A stretch of DNA of 64,000 nucleotides from Niabella beijingensis (GCF_020034665.1 NZ_JAIQDI010000002.1:372001-436000), one strand, 5' to 3'. Counted from the first letter of the stretch, positions 1 to 9,261 are shown. The notes: generated by a model from the sequence alone, not told the origin. A program made the numbers and translations.

Positions 1-68
1 CCGTGGTAAACGGATAACACCATAGGTTTTGCAGCCGATCCTTTTTATAAACCTTAAAAAAACAAAAA

Positions 69-1070
69 ATGAAAAAGACGTATTTTGTTTGTATCAACCT
101 GCTGGGTGCCCTATTGCTTGTTTTATCCTGCAGTAAATCCGGAGACCCCGGTCGGCGGAGCGCCGATTCCCTGCAACAGGCCATTGCTGCAAAAACCTCC
201 GCAAATACGCTGCTGGCTGTTACACGGTATCTGGATGCACAGAACGGACCGGACGAGACCGCTGCTTTTCAAACCCTGATCAATCAGTCCACTTCCGGCG
301 ACATCATTGTCATCCGGGCCGGGAATCATTATTTCACGGGAACCGTGCATGTGAATAAAAGCGGGCTGACCATAAGAGGGGAAAACAACGGTACGGATCC
401 TACCAATTACCTGCGCAAAGCGCCGGCAGCACCCGGGCAGGGCGTTTCAGTAATTGATGTGGATGCCGGCATGCTGAACACCGTAATAGACTGGATCTAT
501 ATCGACGGGGGGAATCTTCCGGAACCCAATATGCGGGTTTTCGGCAACCAGACAAAGATCTACAACAGTCATTTCCGTAACAGTGGCCACTCGGGTCTGC
601 TCATACATAACGCAAACAACCTGTGGATCGAAGGTGTGAAAGCCTACTATAATTACATTGTCGGCATTTCGCAGTGGGCCAGCTCGGATAATACGATCAA
701 GAACTCACAATGCTACGAAAACGGAGGAGAGGGGCTCACGATCGATGGCGGCTCACACAATTGTTTTGTAAACAATGTATGGTTTTATAAAAATAATAAA
801 AACAACAGGGGGGTAGGTGCTATTGGTATCGATCAGGCAAATGGTGCCAATATTTTTAATTGCACCATCGACAGGACCTATGGGCATGCCATACGCTTTC
901 AGAATAATTTAAACCAGCCGGATGATGGCTGTCAGGTGTATAACAATCAGATCACCAATAACAGCGGGTGTGCCATCAGCATCCGGCATCCGGCACTGGT
1001 AACGAACTTTGGCCAATGGGGCAATACATTTAGTGCAAATACCGGTGGCACTATGTGCACAGAGCCTTAA
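69..1070 (+). CDS. Secreted lipoprotein with right-handed beta-helix
   Basis: The N-terminus has a short basic start, a hydrophobic stretch and a lipobox ending at Cys21 (LVLSC), so the product is probably a surface or periplasmic lipoprotein. Residues about 60-330 have the Asn/Gly-rich spaced repeats (NNLWIEG, DNTIKNSQ, NGANIFNCT) of right-handed parallel beta-helix proteins, a fold shared by pectate-lyase-like and other polysaccharide-acting proteins. I see no diagnostic catalytic motif, so the substrate is unknown. It lies 129 nt upstream of a hexosaminidase on the same strand, compatible with glycan use, but no strong operon signal links them. G+C is typical of the host part. Confidence 0.75.
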   Translation: MKKTYFVCINLLGALLLVLSCSKSGDPGRRSADSLQQAIAAKTSANTLLAVTRYLDAQNGPDETAAFQTLINQSTSGDIIVIRAGNHYFTGTVHVNKSGLTIRGENNGTDPTNYLRKAPAAPGQGVSVIDVDAGMLNTVIDWIYIDGGNLPEPNMRVFGNQTKIYNSHFRNSGHSGLLIHNANNLWIEGVKAYYNYIVGISQWASSDNTIKNSQCYENGGEGLTIDGGSHNCFVNNVWFYKNNKNNRGVGAIGIDQANGANIFNCTIDRTYGHAIRFQNNLNQPDDGCQVYNNQITNNSGCAISIRHPALVTNFGQWGNTFSANTGGTMCTEP

Positions 1071-1199
1071 ACGCCGGAATAACTTCCTTGTTTGTTCATC
1101 GGTGCATGATGGTACAGGACAGGCAGAAGCTGCCTTTCGGATAACTTCGGTGTAATACCCAGGTAATTATTACAGCCGCCCGGGCTGAACCCTTTACAA

Positions 1200-3242
1200 A
1201 TGAACCGGAAAAAACGATTGGAACCGATCAGGAAAAAAGGCATTGCACTGTTATTGGTTAGTTGCTTTCTTTTTCCATGTGCTGCAGCGCAAACGGAACG
1301 AGCTGCGCTGATCCCGCTACCCCGTGAGCTGAGCTGGAAAAATGAAGCGTTTGATATTTCACGGGCCGCAGCTGTTTATATATCGTCCGACAGCCTGGAG
1401 CCGTTGCTGGCTCAATTTTTACCCGCCGGACTGAAACAGCTTCCTGTAAAAAAGACGGTTCCGGGCAGGCTTGCAGACCGGTCTGTTTATATAGCGCTGG
1501 AGAACGTGCAGGAGCCTGCTTGCCCGGAAGAGGGGTACCGGTTGACCGTATCGGCTGCAAACATATTGCTTAAAGCCAATACACTGCATGGTATCTTTAA
1601 CGGGTTGCAGACCCTCGTTCAATTGCTGAAAGGAAACAAAATCGCCGGCTGCGATGTCAGCGATTATCCGGCCTTCTCCTGGCGGGGATATATGGTGGAT
1701 GTGGGACGTAACTTCCAGTCGGTAGACCAGCTAAAACAGCAGATCGACATGATGGCCCGGTATAAGATGAATGTCTTTCACTTTCATCTCACCGAACATG
1801 CTGCCTGGCGACTTCAGGTAAAACGCTATCCGCAGCTGACGAGCGCGGCACACATGACGCGGGATAAGGGCCGGTTTTATACTGTGGAAGCCATAAAAGA
1901 ACTGATCACTTACTGCCGGCAGCGGTTTATAACACTGGTGCCGGAAATAGATATGCCTGGTCATAGTGACGCATTTACCCGGGCCACCGGGTACAATATG
2001 CAGACCCCGGAGGGACTGGAGATTGTCAAAAACATATTAAGGGAAGTGGGGACGGAATATGATGTACCTTATATTCATATCGGAGCCGACGAAGTAGCGA
2101 TCACGAATAAGCAATTTGTTCCCCAGGTAGAAGCACTGCTGGATTCCCTTGGAAAAAAAGTGATCGCATGGAATCCCGGGGAAAGTAAGAACCCGCAGAC
2201 CATCCAGCATTTATGGAAAGCAGAGGATCAGCATTACAAAACCGATACGGGAGGCCGTTATATCGACTCCCGGTTCCTTTATATCAGCGACATGGACCCG
2301 GAGAATGCGGTGGTCACCATTTTTAACCGTAAGTTCTTCGAAAAGGACCGGGGGGATCAACGCCTGCTGGGTGCAGAGTTTTGTTTGTGGAGCGACCGGC
2401 GGGTGACGCATCAGGATGATCTGTTGCGGTACAATGCAGTGTACCCCTCTCTGCTTGCTTTTGCGGAACGGAGCTGGAAAGGCGGGGGGTATGACGGATA
2501 TAACTTCTTTATAGGGGCAGCAGGGTCGGAACGGGCAACAGCGTTTAAAGCGTTTGAGCAGCGCCTCCTGGTGCATAAGCAGAAATATTTTTCGCTCCTG
2601 CCTTTTCAGTATGTAAAACAAACGCAGATACGCTGGAAGTTGCTGGGGCCGTTTCCGAACTCCGGCAACCTGGAGCAATCTTTCTGGCCGGAGGAGCGGC
2701 CTGATTCGATTCAACAGGTTCGCGGCATCTCCGCCACCGGTGGTACCGTCTGGCTCTGGCATACGCATTTTCCGGTTACTGCTGCCTGGCTGCCGCATCC
2801 GCAGGAGTATACGACCTGGTATGCCAGCACCCGCTTCCGCAGCCCGGTTTCCGGAACATTCGATTTCTGGATCGATACAAAGGACCAGTCGAAATCCGGC
2901 GCAGATGCGACACCTCCGAAAGGTAGCTGGGATTACAACAAAAGCAGGATCTGGATCAACGGGCAGCTCATAACCCCGCCCGCATTTAAATTTGCCGGGA
3001 GGAAAAGCGGATTGCTCGAGGATCCGCTTGTTGATGAAATGTACTATATCCGCCCACCTCATAAAATAACCGTCAGCAAAGGATGGAATACGGTATTGGT
3101 AAAGCTCCCGGTGGATGCATTCGATCCATTAAAGGACTGGCAGGTGCCGCCGAAATTGATGTTCACCGTGATCCCGCTGGAGGGAGCGCAGCAGCTGAAC
3201 CGGAATGCGGTGCCCTGGGTCTTTGACCCCGATGCGGATTGA
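1200..3242 (+). CDS. GH20-type beta-N-acetylhexosaminidase
   Basis: This 680-residue protein begins with a Sec signal (hydrophobic residues about 14-30, ending CAAAQ). A GH20 N-terminal domain (about 35-155) precedes the catalytic barrel, which opens with WRGYMVDVGRNF and the FHFHLTEHAAWRL strand typical of the family. The Asp-Glu catalytic pair is visible as GADEV (D297, E298); in GH20 enzymes these residues support substrate-assisted hydrolysis of terminal GlcNAc or GalNAc. The C-terminal third (about 470-680) is a beta-rich extension, probably carbohydrate-binding. Likely periplasmic or exported. The exact glycan is not deducible. Confidence 0.85.
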   Translation: MNRKKRLEPIRKKGIALLLVSCFLFPCAAAQTERAALIPLPRELSWKNEAFDISRAAAVYISSDSLEPLLAQFLPAGLKQLPVKKTVPGRLADRSVYIALENVQEPACPEEGYRLTVSAANILLKANTLHGIFNGLQTLVQLLKGNKIAGCDVSDYPAFSWRGYMVDVGRNFQSVDQLKQQIDMMARYKMNVFHFHLTEHAAWRLQVKRYPQLTSAAHMTRDKGRFYTVEAIKELITYCRQRFITLVPEIDMPGHSDAFTRATGYNMQTPEGLEIVKNILREVGTEYDVPYIHIGADEVAITNKQFVPQVEALLDSLGKKVIAWNPGESKNPQTIQHLWKAEDQHYKTDTGGRYIDSRFLYISDMDPENAVVTIFNRKFFEKDRGDQRLLGAEFCLWSDRRVTHQDDLLRYNAVYPSLLAFAERSWKGGGYDGYNFFIGAAGSERATAFKAFEQRLLVHKQKYFSLLPFQYVKQTQIRWKLLGPFPNSGNLEQSFWPEERPDSIQQVRGISATGGTVWLWHTHFPVTAAWLPHPQEYTTWYASTRFRSPVSGTFDFWIDTKDQSKSGADATPPKGSWDYNKSRIWINGQLITPPAFKFAGRKSGLLEDPLVDEMYYIRPPHKITVSKGWNTVLVKLPVDAFDPLKDWQVPPKLMFTVIPLEGAQQLNRNAVPWVFDPDAD

Positions 3243-3296
3243 GCAGTATCTCCTTTATCACAGATTTCCTGCAATAATTGCATAAATCGTTTATTT

Positions 3297-3313
3297 TGAC
3301 TGAATTATAGTCA
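3297..3313. repeat. Small inverted repeat upstream of clpB
   Basis: TGACT (3297-3301) and AGTCA (3309-3313) form a 5-bp perfect inverted repeat with a 7-nt A+T-rich spacer, about 170 nt before clpB. It does not match the CIRCE heat-shock operator. It could be a regulator site or chance. Confidence 0.25.
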
Positions 3314-3380
3314 GTTTAATAGCGTAGATCCTGACAAAATTTCCTCTTAAACCGGCTTGGATTTTGATTTGCTATTGTGA

Positions 3381-3459
3381 TACAGGTTGCAGGCACCTGA
3401 TCCTGGATACAGGAATGCATTCAGCCCCGAAGTTTGGGGGCAAAGCCGGGTAACCTGTA
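3381..3459 (+). promoter_or_regulatory. Structured 5' leader of clpB (candidate cis-RNA)
   Basis: TACAGGTT (3381-3388) pairs perfectly with AACCTGTA (3452-3459), closing a 63-nt interior. Inside are TCCTG-GATA-CAGGA (3401-3414, 5-bp stem with tetraloop) and GCCCC / GGGGC (3424-3428 with 3437-3441). This makes a plausible three-way junction that ends 20 nt before the clpB start codon. I do not recognise it as a named riboswitch class. A thermosensor or protein-binding leader controlling the chaperone is inferred only from position. Confidence 0.45.
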
Positions 3460-3479
3460 ACCACTAACAATTACAAATT

Positions 3480-6083
3480 ATGAACTTAGGAAATTTTACA
3501 ATTAAAGCAGCGGAGGCGTTTCAACAGGCCCAGCAATTGGCCTTTAATGCTAAAAATCCGAACATAGAGGTGGAGCATATTTTAAAGGCGATCCTGGACC
3601 AGGAGGATTCGCCGGTTGACTTCCTCCTCAAGAAAAACAATGTAACCATCAACCTGGTACATACCAAGCTCGATGAGCTATTGGCCAAGTTGCCCACCAC
3701 TAACGGGGAGCCCGCCCAGCAGATCAGCAGGGATGCCAATAACGTGGTCTTAAGGGCCGGCGCGGCCTTAAAACAATTCAATGATGAATTTATTACCCCC
3801 GAGCATTTGTTGCTGGCAATTGTGGAGGGGGGCGATGCGGTTGCCAAACTGCTTAAAGACGCCGGTCTTACCCAAAAGGGACTGATCACGGCGATCAGGG
3901 ACCTGCGGAAGGGAGATACCGTTTCTTCTCAAACGCAATCGCAGGAGTTCAATGCGTTGAATAAATACGCAAAGAACCTGAATGAACTGGCCCGGCAGGG
4001 AAAACTGGATCCGGTGATCGGCCGTGATGAAGAGATCCGCCGGACCCTGCACATCCTGAGTCGCCGGACCAAGAACAATCCCATCCTGGTGGGAGAGCCG
4101 GGGGTAGGTAAAACCGCTATTGTGGAAGGACTGGCCCACCGGATTATTAACGGGGATGTGCCGGAGAATCTGAAATCAAAAGTGATCTATGCACTCGATA
4201 TGGGATTACTTATAGCGGGGGCAAAGTATAAAGGAGAGTTCGAAGAGCGCCTGAAATCGGTGGTAAAAGAGGTGAGCGGCAGCGACGGGGAGATCATTCT
4301 GTTTATCGATGAGATCCATACCCTTGTGGGAGCCGGTGGTGGTGAGGGCGCCATGGATGCCGCCAATATCCTGAAACCCGCACTGGCCCGCGGTGAGCTG
4401 AGGGCCGTGGGGGCTACCACGCTGAATGAATACCAGAAATTCTTTGAAAAAGATAAGGCTCTGGAACGTCGTTTCCAGAAAGTAGTGGTGGATGAGCCAA
4501 GTGTGGAAGACGCAATATCGATCCTGAGAGGGCTGAAAGATAAGTATGAAACGCACCATCATGTCCGTATAAAGGATGAGGCCATCATAGCCGCGGTGGA
4601 GCTTTCGCACCGGTATATCACAGACCGGTACCTGCCGGATAAAGCCATCGACCTGGTGGATGAAAGCGCCGCCAAGCTGCGGCTTGAAATGAACTCTATG
4701 CCGGAAGAGCTCGACCGGCTGAACCGGCATATCCGGCAGCTGGAGATCGAACGCGAGGCCATTAAGCGGGAAAATGATGATGATAAATTAAAACAGCTGA
4801 ATACGGATATTGCCAATCTTTCGGTAGAGCGTGATACGCTCAAGGCGAAATGGCAGGAGGAGAAAGAACTGGTGGAAAAGATCCAGGCCGGTAAAGCAAA
4901 GATCGAGGATTACAAAGTGGAGGCGGAAAAGGCGGAACGGAACGGGGATTACGGAAAGGTAGCCGAGATCCGCTATGGTAAGATAAAAGAAGAAGAGCAA
5001 AATATCCTTCAATTTACCAAAGAGCTCAATGACACGGCAGAGAGCCGTTTATTAAAAGAAGAAGTGGATGCGGAAGATATTGCGGAAAGCGTGGCAAAGG
5101 CCACCGGTATCCCGGTAACAAAGATGCTGCAAAGCGATAAGGAGCGGCTGCTGCACCTGGAAGCGCATCTGCACCAGCGTGTGGTAGGACAGGACGAAGC
5201 CATTACCGCAGTGGCGGATGCCGTGCGCAGAAGCCGTGCGGGGTTACAGGATCCGCGCAAGCCCATCGGTTCCTTCATTTTCCTGGGAACGACCGGTGTG
5301 GGTAAAACAGAGCTGGCAAAGGCCCTGGCGGAATTCCTCTTTGATGATGAGGGTATGATGACGCGTATCGATATGAGTGAGTACCAGGAAAAACATACCG
5401 TAAGCCGTCTTGTAGGTGCCCCTCCGGGATATGTGGGCTACGAGGAAGGCGGACAGCTGACCGAAGCCGTGCGCCGGAAGCCTTACAGTGTGGTATTACT
5501 GGATGAGATCGAAAAGGCCCATCCCGATGTATGGAACGTACTCCTGCAGGTGTTGGACGACGGCCGTCTGACGGATAATAAAGGGCGGGTGGTTAATTTT
5601 AAGAATACGATTATAATAATGACCAGCAATATCGGCAGTCATATTATTCAGAATGCCTTTGAGGATGTGAGTGAAAAGACGATGGATGCGGCAACCGAAA
5701 AGGCCCGGACAGAAGTGATGAGTTTGCTGCGGGAGACCATCCGGCCGGAATTCCTCAATCGTGTGGATGAGATCATCATGTTCCATCCCCTGCTGAAGAA
5801 AGATATTGTGGATATTGTAAAGATACAGCTGGAAGCATTGAAGAAACTGGTAGCCCAGAACGGTATCCAGCTGGAGTTCAGCGATTATGCCCTGGAGTTT
5901 CTGGCAGAGCAGGGGTATGATCCCCAGTTCGGGGCCCGGCCGCTGAAAAGGCTGATCCAAAAGGAGATCGTGAACCAGCTGAGCAAACGGATCCTGCAGG
6001 GAGACCTCGACCGGTCGCGGCCTGTTTTGGTGGATGTTTTTGATAATACGGTGGTCTTTAGAAATGATAATAAACCCGCTTAA
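3480..6083 (+). CDS. clpB: ClpB disaggregase (Hsp100 AAA+ chaperone)
   Basis: At 867 residues this is the usual length for ClpB, the ATP-driven cytoplasmic disaggregase that works with DnaK. Residues 1-145 are the Clp N-domain repeats. The first AAA+ module has Walker A GEPGVGKT (205-212). A charged coiled-coil middle domain follows (about 400-525), which is characteristic of ClpB and absent from ClpA. The second AAA+ module has GTTGVGKT (603-610), with Walker [12 protein letters not shown] downstream. The gene is monocistronic: a structured leader precedes it and a strong intrinsic terminator follows within 20 nt. Heat-shock control is expected for the family, but I see no CIRCE element. Confidence 0.98.
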   Translation: MNLGNFTIKAAEAFQQAQQLAFNAKNPNIEVEHILKAILDQEDSPVDFLLKKNNVTINLVHTKLDELLAKLPTTNGEPAQQISRDANNVVLRAGAALKQFNDEFITPEHLLLAIVEGGDAVAKLLKDAGLTQKGLITAIRDLRKGDTVSSQTQSQEFNALNKYAKNLNELARQGKLDPVIGRDEEIRRTLHILSRRTKNNPILVGEPGVGKTAIVEGLAHRIINGDVPENLKSKVIYALDMGLLIAGAKYKGEFEERLKSVVKEVSGSDGEIILFIDEIHTLVGAGGGEGAMDAANILKPALARGELRAVGATTLNEYQKFFEKDKALERRFQKVVVDEPSVEDAISILRGLKDKYETHHHVRIKDEAIIAAVELSHRYITDRYLPDKAIDLVDESAAKLRLEMNSMPEELDRLNRHIRQLEIEREAIKRENDDDKLKQLNTDIANLSVERDTLKAKWQEEKELVEKIQAGKAKIEDYKVEAEKAERNGDYGKVAEIRYGKIKEEEQNILQFTKELNDTAESRLLKEEVDAEDIAESVAKATGIPVTKMLQSDKERLLHLEAHLHQRVVGQDEAITAVADAVRRSRAGLQDPRKPIGSFIFLGTTGVGKTELAKALAEFLFDDEGMMTRIDMSEYQEKHTVSRLVGAPPGYVGYEEGGQLTEAVRRKPYSVVLLDEIEKAHPDVWNVLLQVLDDGRLTDNKGRVVNFKNTIIIMTSNIGSHIIQNAFEDVSEKTMDAATEKARTEVMSLLRETIRPEFLNRVDEIIMFHPLLKKDIVDIVKIQLEALKKLVAQNGIQLEFSDYALEFLAEQGYDPQFGARPLKRLIQKEIVNQLSKRILQGDLDRSRPVLVDVFDNTVVFRNDNKPA

Positions 6084-6100
6084 AAAATAAAGAAAAAACG

Positions 6101-6128
6101 ATCCCCGCACCCAGCGGGGATTTTTTTT
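6101..6128 (+). terminator. Intrinsic terminator of clpB
   Basis: Perfect 8-bp stem ATCCCCGC (6101-6108) / GCGGGGAT (6114-6121) with a 5-nt loop, followed by a run of T to 6128. Confidence 0.9.
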
Positions 6129-6331
6129 GCCGGATGGCACCGATAAGATGTTGTTGGCTGGTACCCAGTGAATTGTGTAAAAAGTAGCTCCGGTGAAAAG
6201 AAAAAATTTGTAAGATGAAAAAAAAAATTATCTTCAACCGCTTTTTTGAGATATTTGTTGTATTTATGTATTGATTTTTAAAAGTTTAAAAATCGAACCG
6301 CCCATCTAAACCAGATAAATTTTTTAATTGT

Positions 6332-6952
6332 ATGAGTCTGAAGAAAGAAGCTGAGGAAATTATTGAGCCTAAGGACATATTTGTAGGTAAGAAAGACGCG
6401 CCCGTAGTTTTAATGGAATTCGGGGAATATGAAAGCGAGGACTGTGCCAAGGCCAATGAGATCGTAAAGCAGATTCTTGAAAATTACGAAGGCAAGGTAA
6501 AACTTAATTTTCGTCATTTCCCTCAAACAAGAATTCATCAGCGCAGCTTAAAGGCTGCAGAGTCTGCCATTGCCGCTGCGCAGGAAGGTAAATTCTGGGA
6601 AATGCATAATGTGTTGTTTCAAAACCGAAGAAACCTTGGTACTACAAGTTTAAAATTACATTCAAAGGAAGCCGGGGTCAACAATAAAAATTTTCTGGAG
6701 GAGCTGGTAAACGGTACTTACGGATGGCAGGTTCAGGATGATCTGAAATATGGTCTTGACCTGGGAGTAAAAGAGGTGCCCACTTTCTTTGTGAATGGAA
6801 AAGTGGTGAAGGGAAAAACCACCTATGCCTTGTTAAGCCAGGCCATTGAAGAAGCCCTGAAAGAGGTGAAGAAAAAAACGGCTGATAAGGCCAAGGCAAA
6901 ACCTAAGGCCGCCGCTAAAGCACCTGCAAAAACAAAGGCAAAATCAAAGTGA
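6332..6952 (+). CDS. DsbA-like thioredoxin-fold protein with Lys/Ala tail
   Basis: Residues about 12-165 match the DsbA / thioredoxin_4 fold: the entry strand APVVLMEFGEYES, a helical insertion, and EVPTFFVNGK with the cis-proline. The active-site CxxC has become S35-E-D-C38, so only one cysteine is left and ordinary disulfide exchange is unlikely. No signal peptide is visible, so it is probably cytoplasmic. From about residue 175 the protein becomes a Lys/Ala/Pro repeat tail (KAKPKAAAKAP style) like histone H1-type bacterial DNA-binding tails. The fusion suggests nucleic-acid or polyanion association. It is followed by its own terminator and precedes dnaA. Confidence 0.75.
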   Translation: MSLKKEAEEIIEPKDIFVGKKDAPVVLMEFGEYESEDCAKANEIVKQILENYEGKVKLNFRHFPQTRIHQRSLKAAESAIAAAQEGKFWEMHNVLFQNRRNLGTTSLKLHSKEAGVNNKNFLEELVNGTYGWQVQDDLKYGLDLGVKEVPTFFVNGKVVKGKTTYALLSQAIEEALKEVKKKTADKAKAKPKAAAKAPAKTKAKSK

Positions 6953-7044
6953 TTTTTTAATATATTCCGCACCTTCCCGCTGTCGCTGCTCCGGTTTTCC
7001 GGACCAGGTCTCCCGGAGGGAATCGAATAGTGAAATAAAACATC

Positions 7045-7086
7045 AAAAGGCTGAAATCCTTTGCAGTAAAGGGTTTCAGCCTTTTT
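7045..7086 (+). terminator. Intrinsic terminator after the DsbA-like gene
   Basis: AAAAGGCTGAAA (7045-7056) pairs with TTTCAGCCTTTT (7074 onward) and the stem extends inward through TCC/GGG. The stem ends in a T-run. It lies about 95 nt after the stop codon. Confidence 0.85.
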
Positions 7087-7384
7087 GGCTAAGAGTGACA
7101 CCGCTTAATTGTTAAGCAGCAGATTAACGCAAAGCAGCGGCTTGAGGCGGTCTTGTTGTTCATTTATCTTCTGGTTTGTTTGAAAAAAATTCAAGAAATA
7201 ATCAGAAAAAATTTTTTTTGTGCTGTACGCAAAAAAAACAGCCGATTAAATTTTTTTTATGTTGAATAAATGTGGATATTCGCTGTCCCGCGAAACTTTT
7301 TTTATCGTTATGAGAAGATGGTTTTTTGCTGGACTTTTAGGAGAAACATTATCGTAAATGCATCAATAAACTTGGTAACTTCTG
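7087..7384 (+). promoter_or_regulatory. A+T-rich dnaA upstream region with one DnaA-box-like site
   Basis: This gene-free stretch of about 300 nt is rich in A and T runs. TGTGGATAT at 7271-7279 differs by one base from a DnaA box read on the opposite strand, which would suit autoregulation of dnaA. I find no cluster of boxes, so an origin of replication is not supported from sequence alone. No other element is recognisable. Confidence 0.35.
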
Positions 7385-8818
7385 ATGGAGAAAAATGTCG
7401 AAAAAATCTGGTCTAATTGTTTAAAGATTATTAAAGACATTGTTGAATGGCAGCATTATAAAACCTGGTTTGAACCGATAAAGGCAATCTCATTAAAAAA
7501 TAATGTGTTGGTGATCCAGGTCCCCAGCCAATTCTTTTTTGAGTATCTTGAAGAACATTACGTAAATTTATTGGCAAAGACATTGAAGCGTGAGTTGGGA
7601 AAAGAAGCCCGCCTCGAGTACCGCATTATGGTAGACAGTGGTAACAGTAAGAACAAACCGCTGACCATGGATGTTACAGGAACGGGGTACAAGACCTACT
7701 CCAATAACGAAATGGATTTTCCGCTCGTGATCAATAATCCTGTTAAGAACCCTTTTGTTATCCCCGGCATCAAAAAGATGCAGATCGACCCGCAGCTGAA
7801 CATCAATTATACATTTGATGCATATATTGAGGGTGATTGCAACCGTGTGGCCCGCCGTGCCGGCAAAACCGTGGCGGAAAAACCCGGCGCCAATTCCTTT
7901 AACCCGCTGGTAGTGTATGGCGGGGTGGGTCTGGGAAAGACACACCTGGTACAAGCTATTGGGAATGAGGTAAAGAAAACACATCCGAATAAAATAGTGC
8001 TTTATGTAAGTTCCGAAAAGTTCATCAACCAGTTCATGGATCACAGCCGGAACAATGCCATCAATGATTTTATCCATTTTTACCAGCTCATCGATGTGCT
8101 GATCGTGGATGATGTGCAATTCTTCAGCAAGGCGGAGAAATCCCAGGATGCGTTTTTTGCCATCTTCAACCACCTGCACCAGTCGGGCAAGCAGCTGATC
8201 CTTACTTCCGACAAGTCGCCCAAAGACCTGGAAGGTGTGCAGGAACGCCTGCTGAGCCGCTTCAGATGGGGGCTGAGTGCCGACCTTCAGATCCCCGATT
8301 ATGAGACCCGTATCGAGATACTGGAGCGGAAAATGAAGACGGATGGTCTGGAAATGCCCAAAGAGGTGGTTAAATACATCGCCTATAATATCAACAGCAA
8401 TGTACGGGAGCTGGAAGGAGCGCTGATTTCATTGTTGGCACAGTCCTCCCTTAACCGGCGTGAGATCGATCTGGACCTGGCCAAAAAAGTGCTGCGGAAT
8501 TTTATCAAATCTTCCAGCAAAGAAATCACCATCGATACGATCCAGAAAATGGTCTGCGATTATTTCAATGTGCCCTACGACAAGCTGCTGCAGAAGACCC
8601 GTAAGCGGGAGATCGTTCAGGCCCGTCAGATCACCATGTACCTGGCCAAATCCTTTACCAAGAACAGTCTCAAAACGATAGGGGAACATTTCGGTGGCCG
8701 GGATCATACCACGGTGATCCACTCCTGCCAGACGGTCAAGGACCTGATGGATACGGATGCTGTCTTTAGGGAAAACGTACTGGAGCTGCATCAGAAAGTG
8801 CAACTGGCTGCCATGTAA
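7385..8818 (+). CDS. dnaA: Chromosomal replication initiator DnaA
   Basis: This 477-residue protein has the full DnaA layout. Domain I (about 1-85) is the oligomerisation domain. A linker follows, then the AAA+ core with Walker A GGVGLGKT (179-186) and Walker B VLIVDDVQFF. The C-terminal domain IV carries the DNA-binding signature GRDHTTVIHSC. DnaA binds DnaA boxes at oriC and opens the duplex in the cytoplasm. The gene stands alone between a terminator and tRNA-Ser. Its G+C and codon use match clpB and differ from the ICE downstream, so it marks host chromosome. Confidence 0.98.
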   Translation: MEKNVEKIWSNCLKIIKDIVEWQHYKTWFEPIKAISLKNNVLVIQVPSQFFFEYLEEHYVNLLAKTLKRELGKEARLEYRIMVDSGNSKNKPLTMDVTGTGYKTYSNNEMDFPLVINNPVKNPFVIPGIKKMQIDPQLNINYTFDAYIEGDCNRVARRAGKTVAEKPGANSFNPLVVYGGVGLGKTHLVQAIGNEVKKTHPNKIVLYVSSEKFINQFMDHSRNNAINDFIHFYQLIDVLIVDDVQFFSKAEKSQDAFFAIFNHLHQSGKQLILTSDKSPKDLEGVQERLLSRFRWGLSADLQIPDYETRIEILERKMKTDGLEMPKEVVKYIAYNINSNVRELEGALISLLAQSSLNRREIDLDLAKKVLRNFIKSSSKEITIDTIQKMVCDYFNVPYDKLLQKTRKREIVQARQITMYLAKSFTKNSLKTIGEHFGGRDHTTVIHSCQTVKDLMDTDAVFRENVLELHQKVQLAAM

Positions 8819-8891
8819 TATAACTGCATCTTTTTCCTGTGTTTTTTAATGAAATTGCGTATAATTTTTAGTTTATTTAGTTGAGTTTCTC

Positions 8892-8899
8892 TATTTTTG
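8892..8899 (+). promoter_or_regulatory. -7 box of the tRNA-Ser promoter
   Basis: TATTTTTG fits the Bacteroidota -7 consensus TAnnTTTG and ends 23 nt before the tRNA, which is suitable for a short leader. The -33 TTG element is not clearly placed. Confidence 0.5.
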
Positions 8900-8922
8900 C
8901 AACCCCTGTAAGGGAATCAGCC

Positions 8923-9011
8923 GGTGAGGTGGATGAGTGGCTGAAATCAGTAGTTTGCTAAACTGCCGTACGGGTTAAACTGTACCGCGGGTTCGAATCC
9001 CGCCCTCACCG
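8923..9011 (+). tRNA. tRNA-Ser (anticodon GCU)
   Basis: The acceptor arms GGTGAGG (8923-8929) and CCTCACC (9004-9010) pair perfectly, with discriminator G at 9011. The anticodon loop is TTGCTAA with anticodon GCT, flanked by a 5-bp stem with one G-U pair. The T-loop motif GTTCGAATC is present. The long variable arm and 89-nt length are typical of class II serine tRNAs. CCA is not encoded. A transcription terminator lies 23 nt downstream. The 3' end faces the integrase gene, so this tRNA is the probable ICE integration site. Confidence 0.95.
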
Positions 9012-9033
9012 CAAATAGATTATCAAATCTTAT

Positions 9034-9070
9034 AAAAAGGCTCGGAAATGCAATGTTTCCGGGCCTTTTT
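9034..9070 (+). terminator. Terminator after tRNA-Ser
   Basis: The stem AAAAAGGCTCGGAAA (9034-9048) pairs with TTTCCGGGCCTTTTT (9056-9070) with a single G-U pair and a 7-nt loop, and ends in a T-run. Confidence 0.85.
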
Positions 9071-9122
9071 CGTTGTCAGCCCTACCAAAATTGCATAAAA
9101 AATCTCTGTTTTAAAGTGCGTC

Positions 9123-9164
9123 ATTCGTAGAGTACTCGTAAATCTCAAAAAGTACTCTACGAAT
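9123..9164. repeat. 14-bp perfect inverted repeat between tRNA and integrase
   Basis: The left arm ATTCGTAGAGTACT (9123-9136) and right arm AGTACTCTACGAAT (9151-9164) are perfect reverse complements separated by 14 nt. There is no T-run, so it is not an intrinsic terminator. Its position just inside the ICE end suggests a recombination site for the integrase or accessory factors. Confidence 0.7.
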
Positions 9165-9223
9165 TCGGCTAAAACCCGCTCCCAGTAAGGGGTTCAGCGG
9201 ATGGACATCTTGTTTTGAAAAGA

Positions 9224-9257
9224 GCTCATTTCGAAATTTGTTAACCCGAAAATGAGC
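9224..9257 (+). promoter_or_regulatory. Candidate integrase promoter with flanking inverted repeat
   Basis: GCTCATTT (9224-9231) and AAATGAGC (9250-9257) are perfect reverse complements. Between them GAAATTTG (9233-9240) is a 7/8 match to the -7 box, and the int start codon follows at 9262. The geometry looks like an operator around the promoter, or a hairpin occluding the start. Confidence 0.45.
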
Positions 9258-9261
9258 AATT

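Noticed and set aside
2211..3062. Long minus-strand open frame of 283 codons inside the hexosaminidase gene
   Set aside because: It is the complement of a well-supported GH20 gene. Its protein has no recognisable domain and the composition of a shadow frame.
3381..3459. TPP riboswitch before clpB
   Set aside because: ACCTGATCCTGGATA resembles part of the TPP motif, but the CTGAGA element and the proper stem order are missing.
5496..6140. Minus-strand frame of 214 codons overlapping the end of clpB
   Set aside because: It covers the second AAA+ module of ClpB and the terminator. No domain and no promoter are seen.
6953..7384. Chromosomal replication origin next to dnaA
   Set aside because: Only one imperfect DnaA box is present and there is no box cluster. 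Skew cannot be judged from this window.
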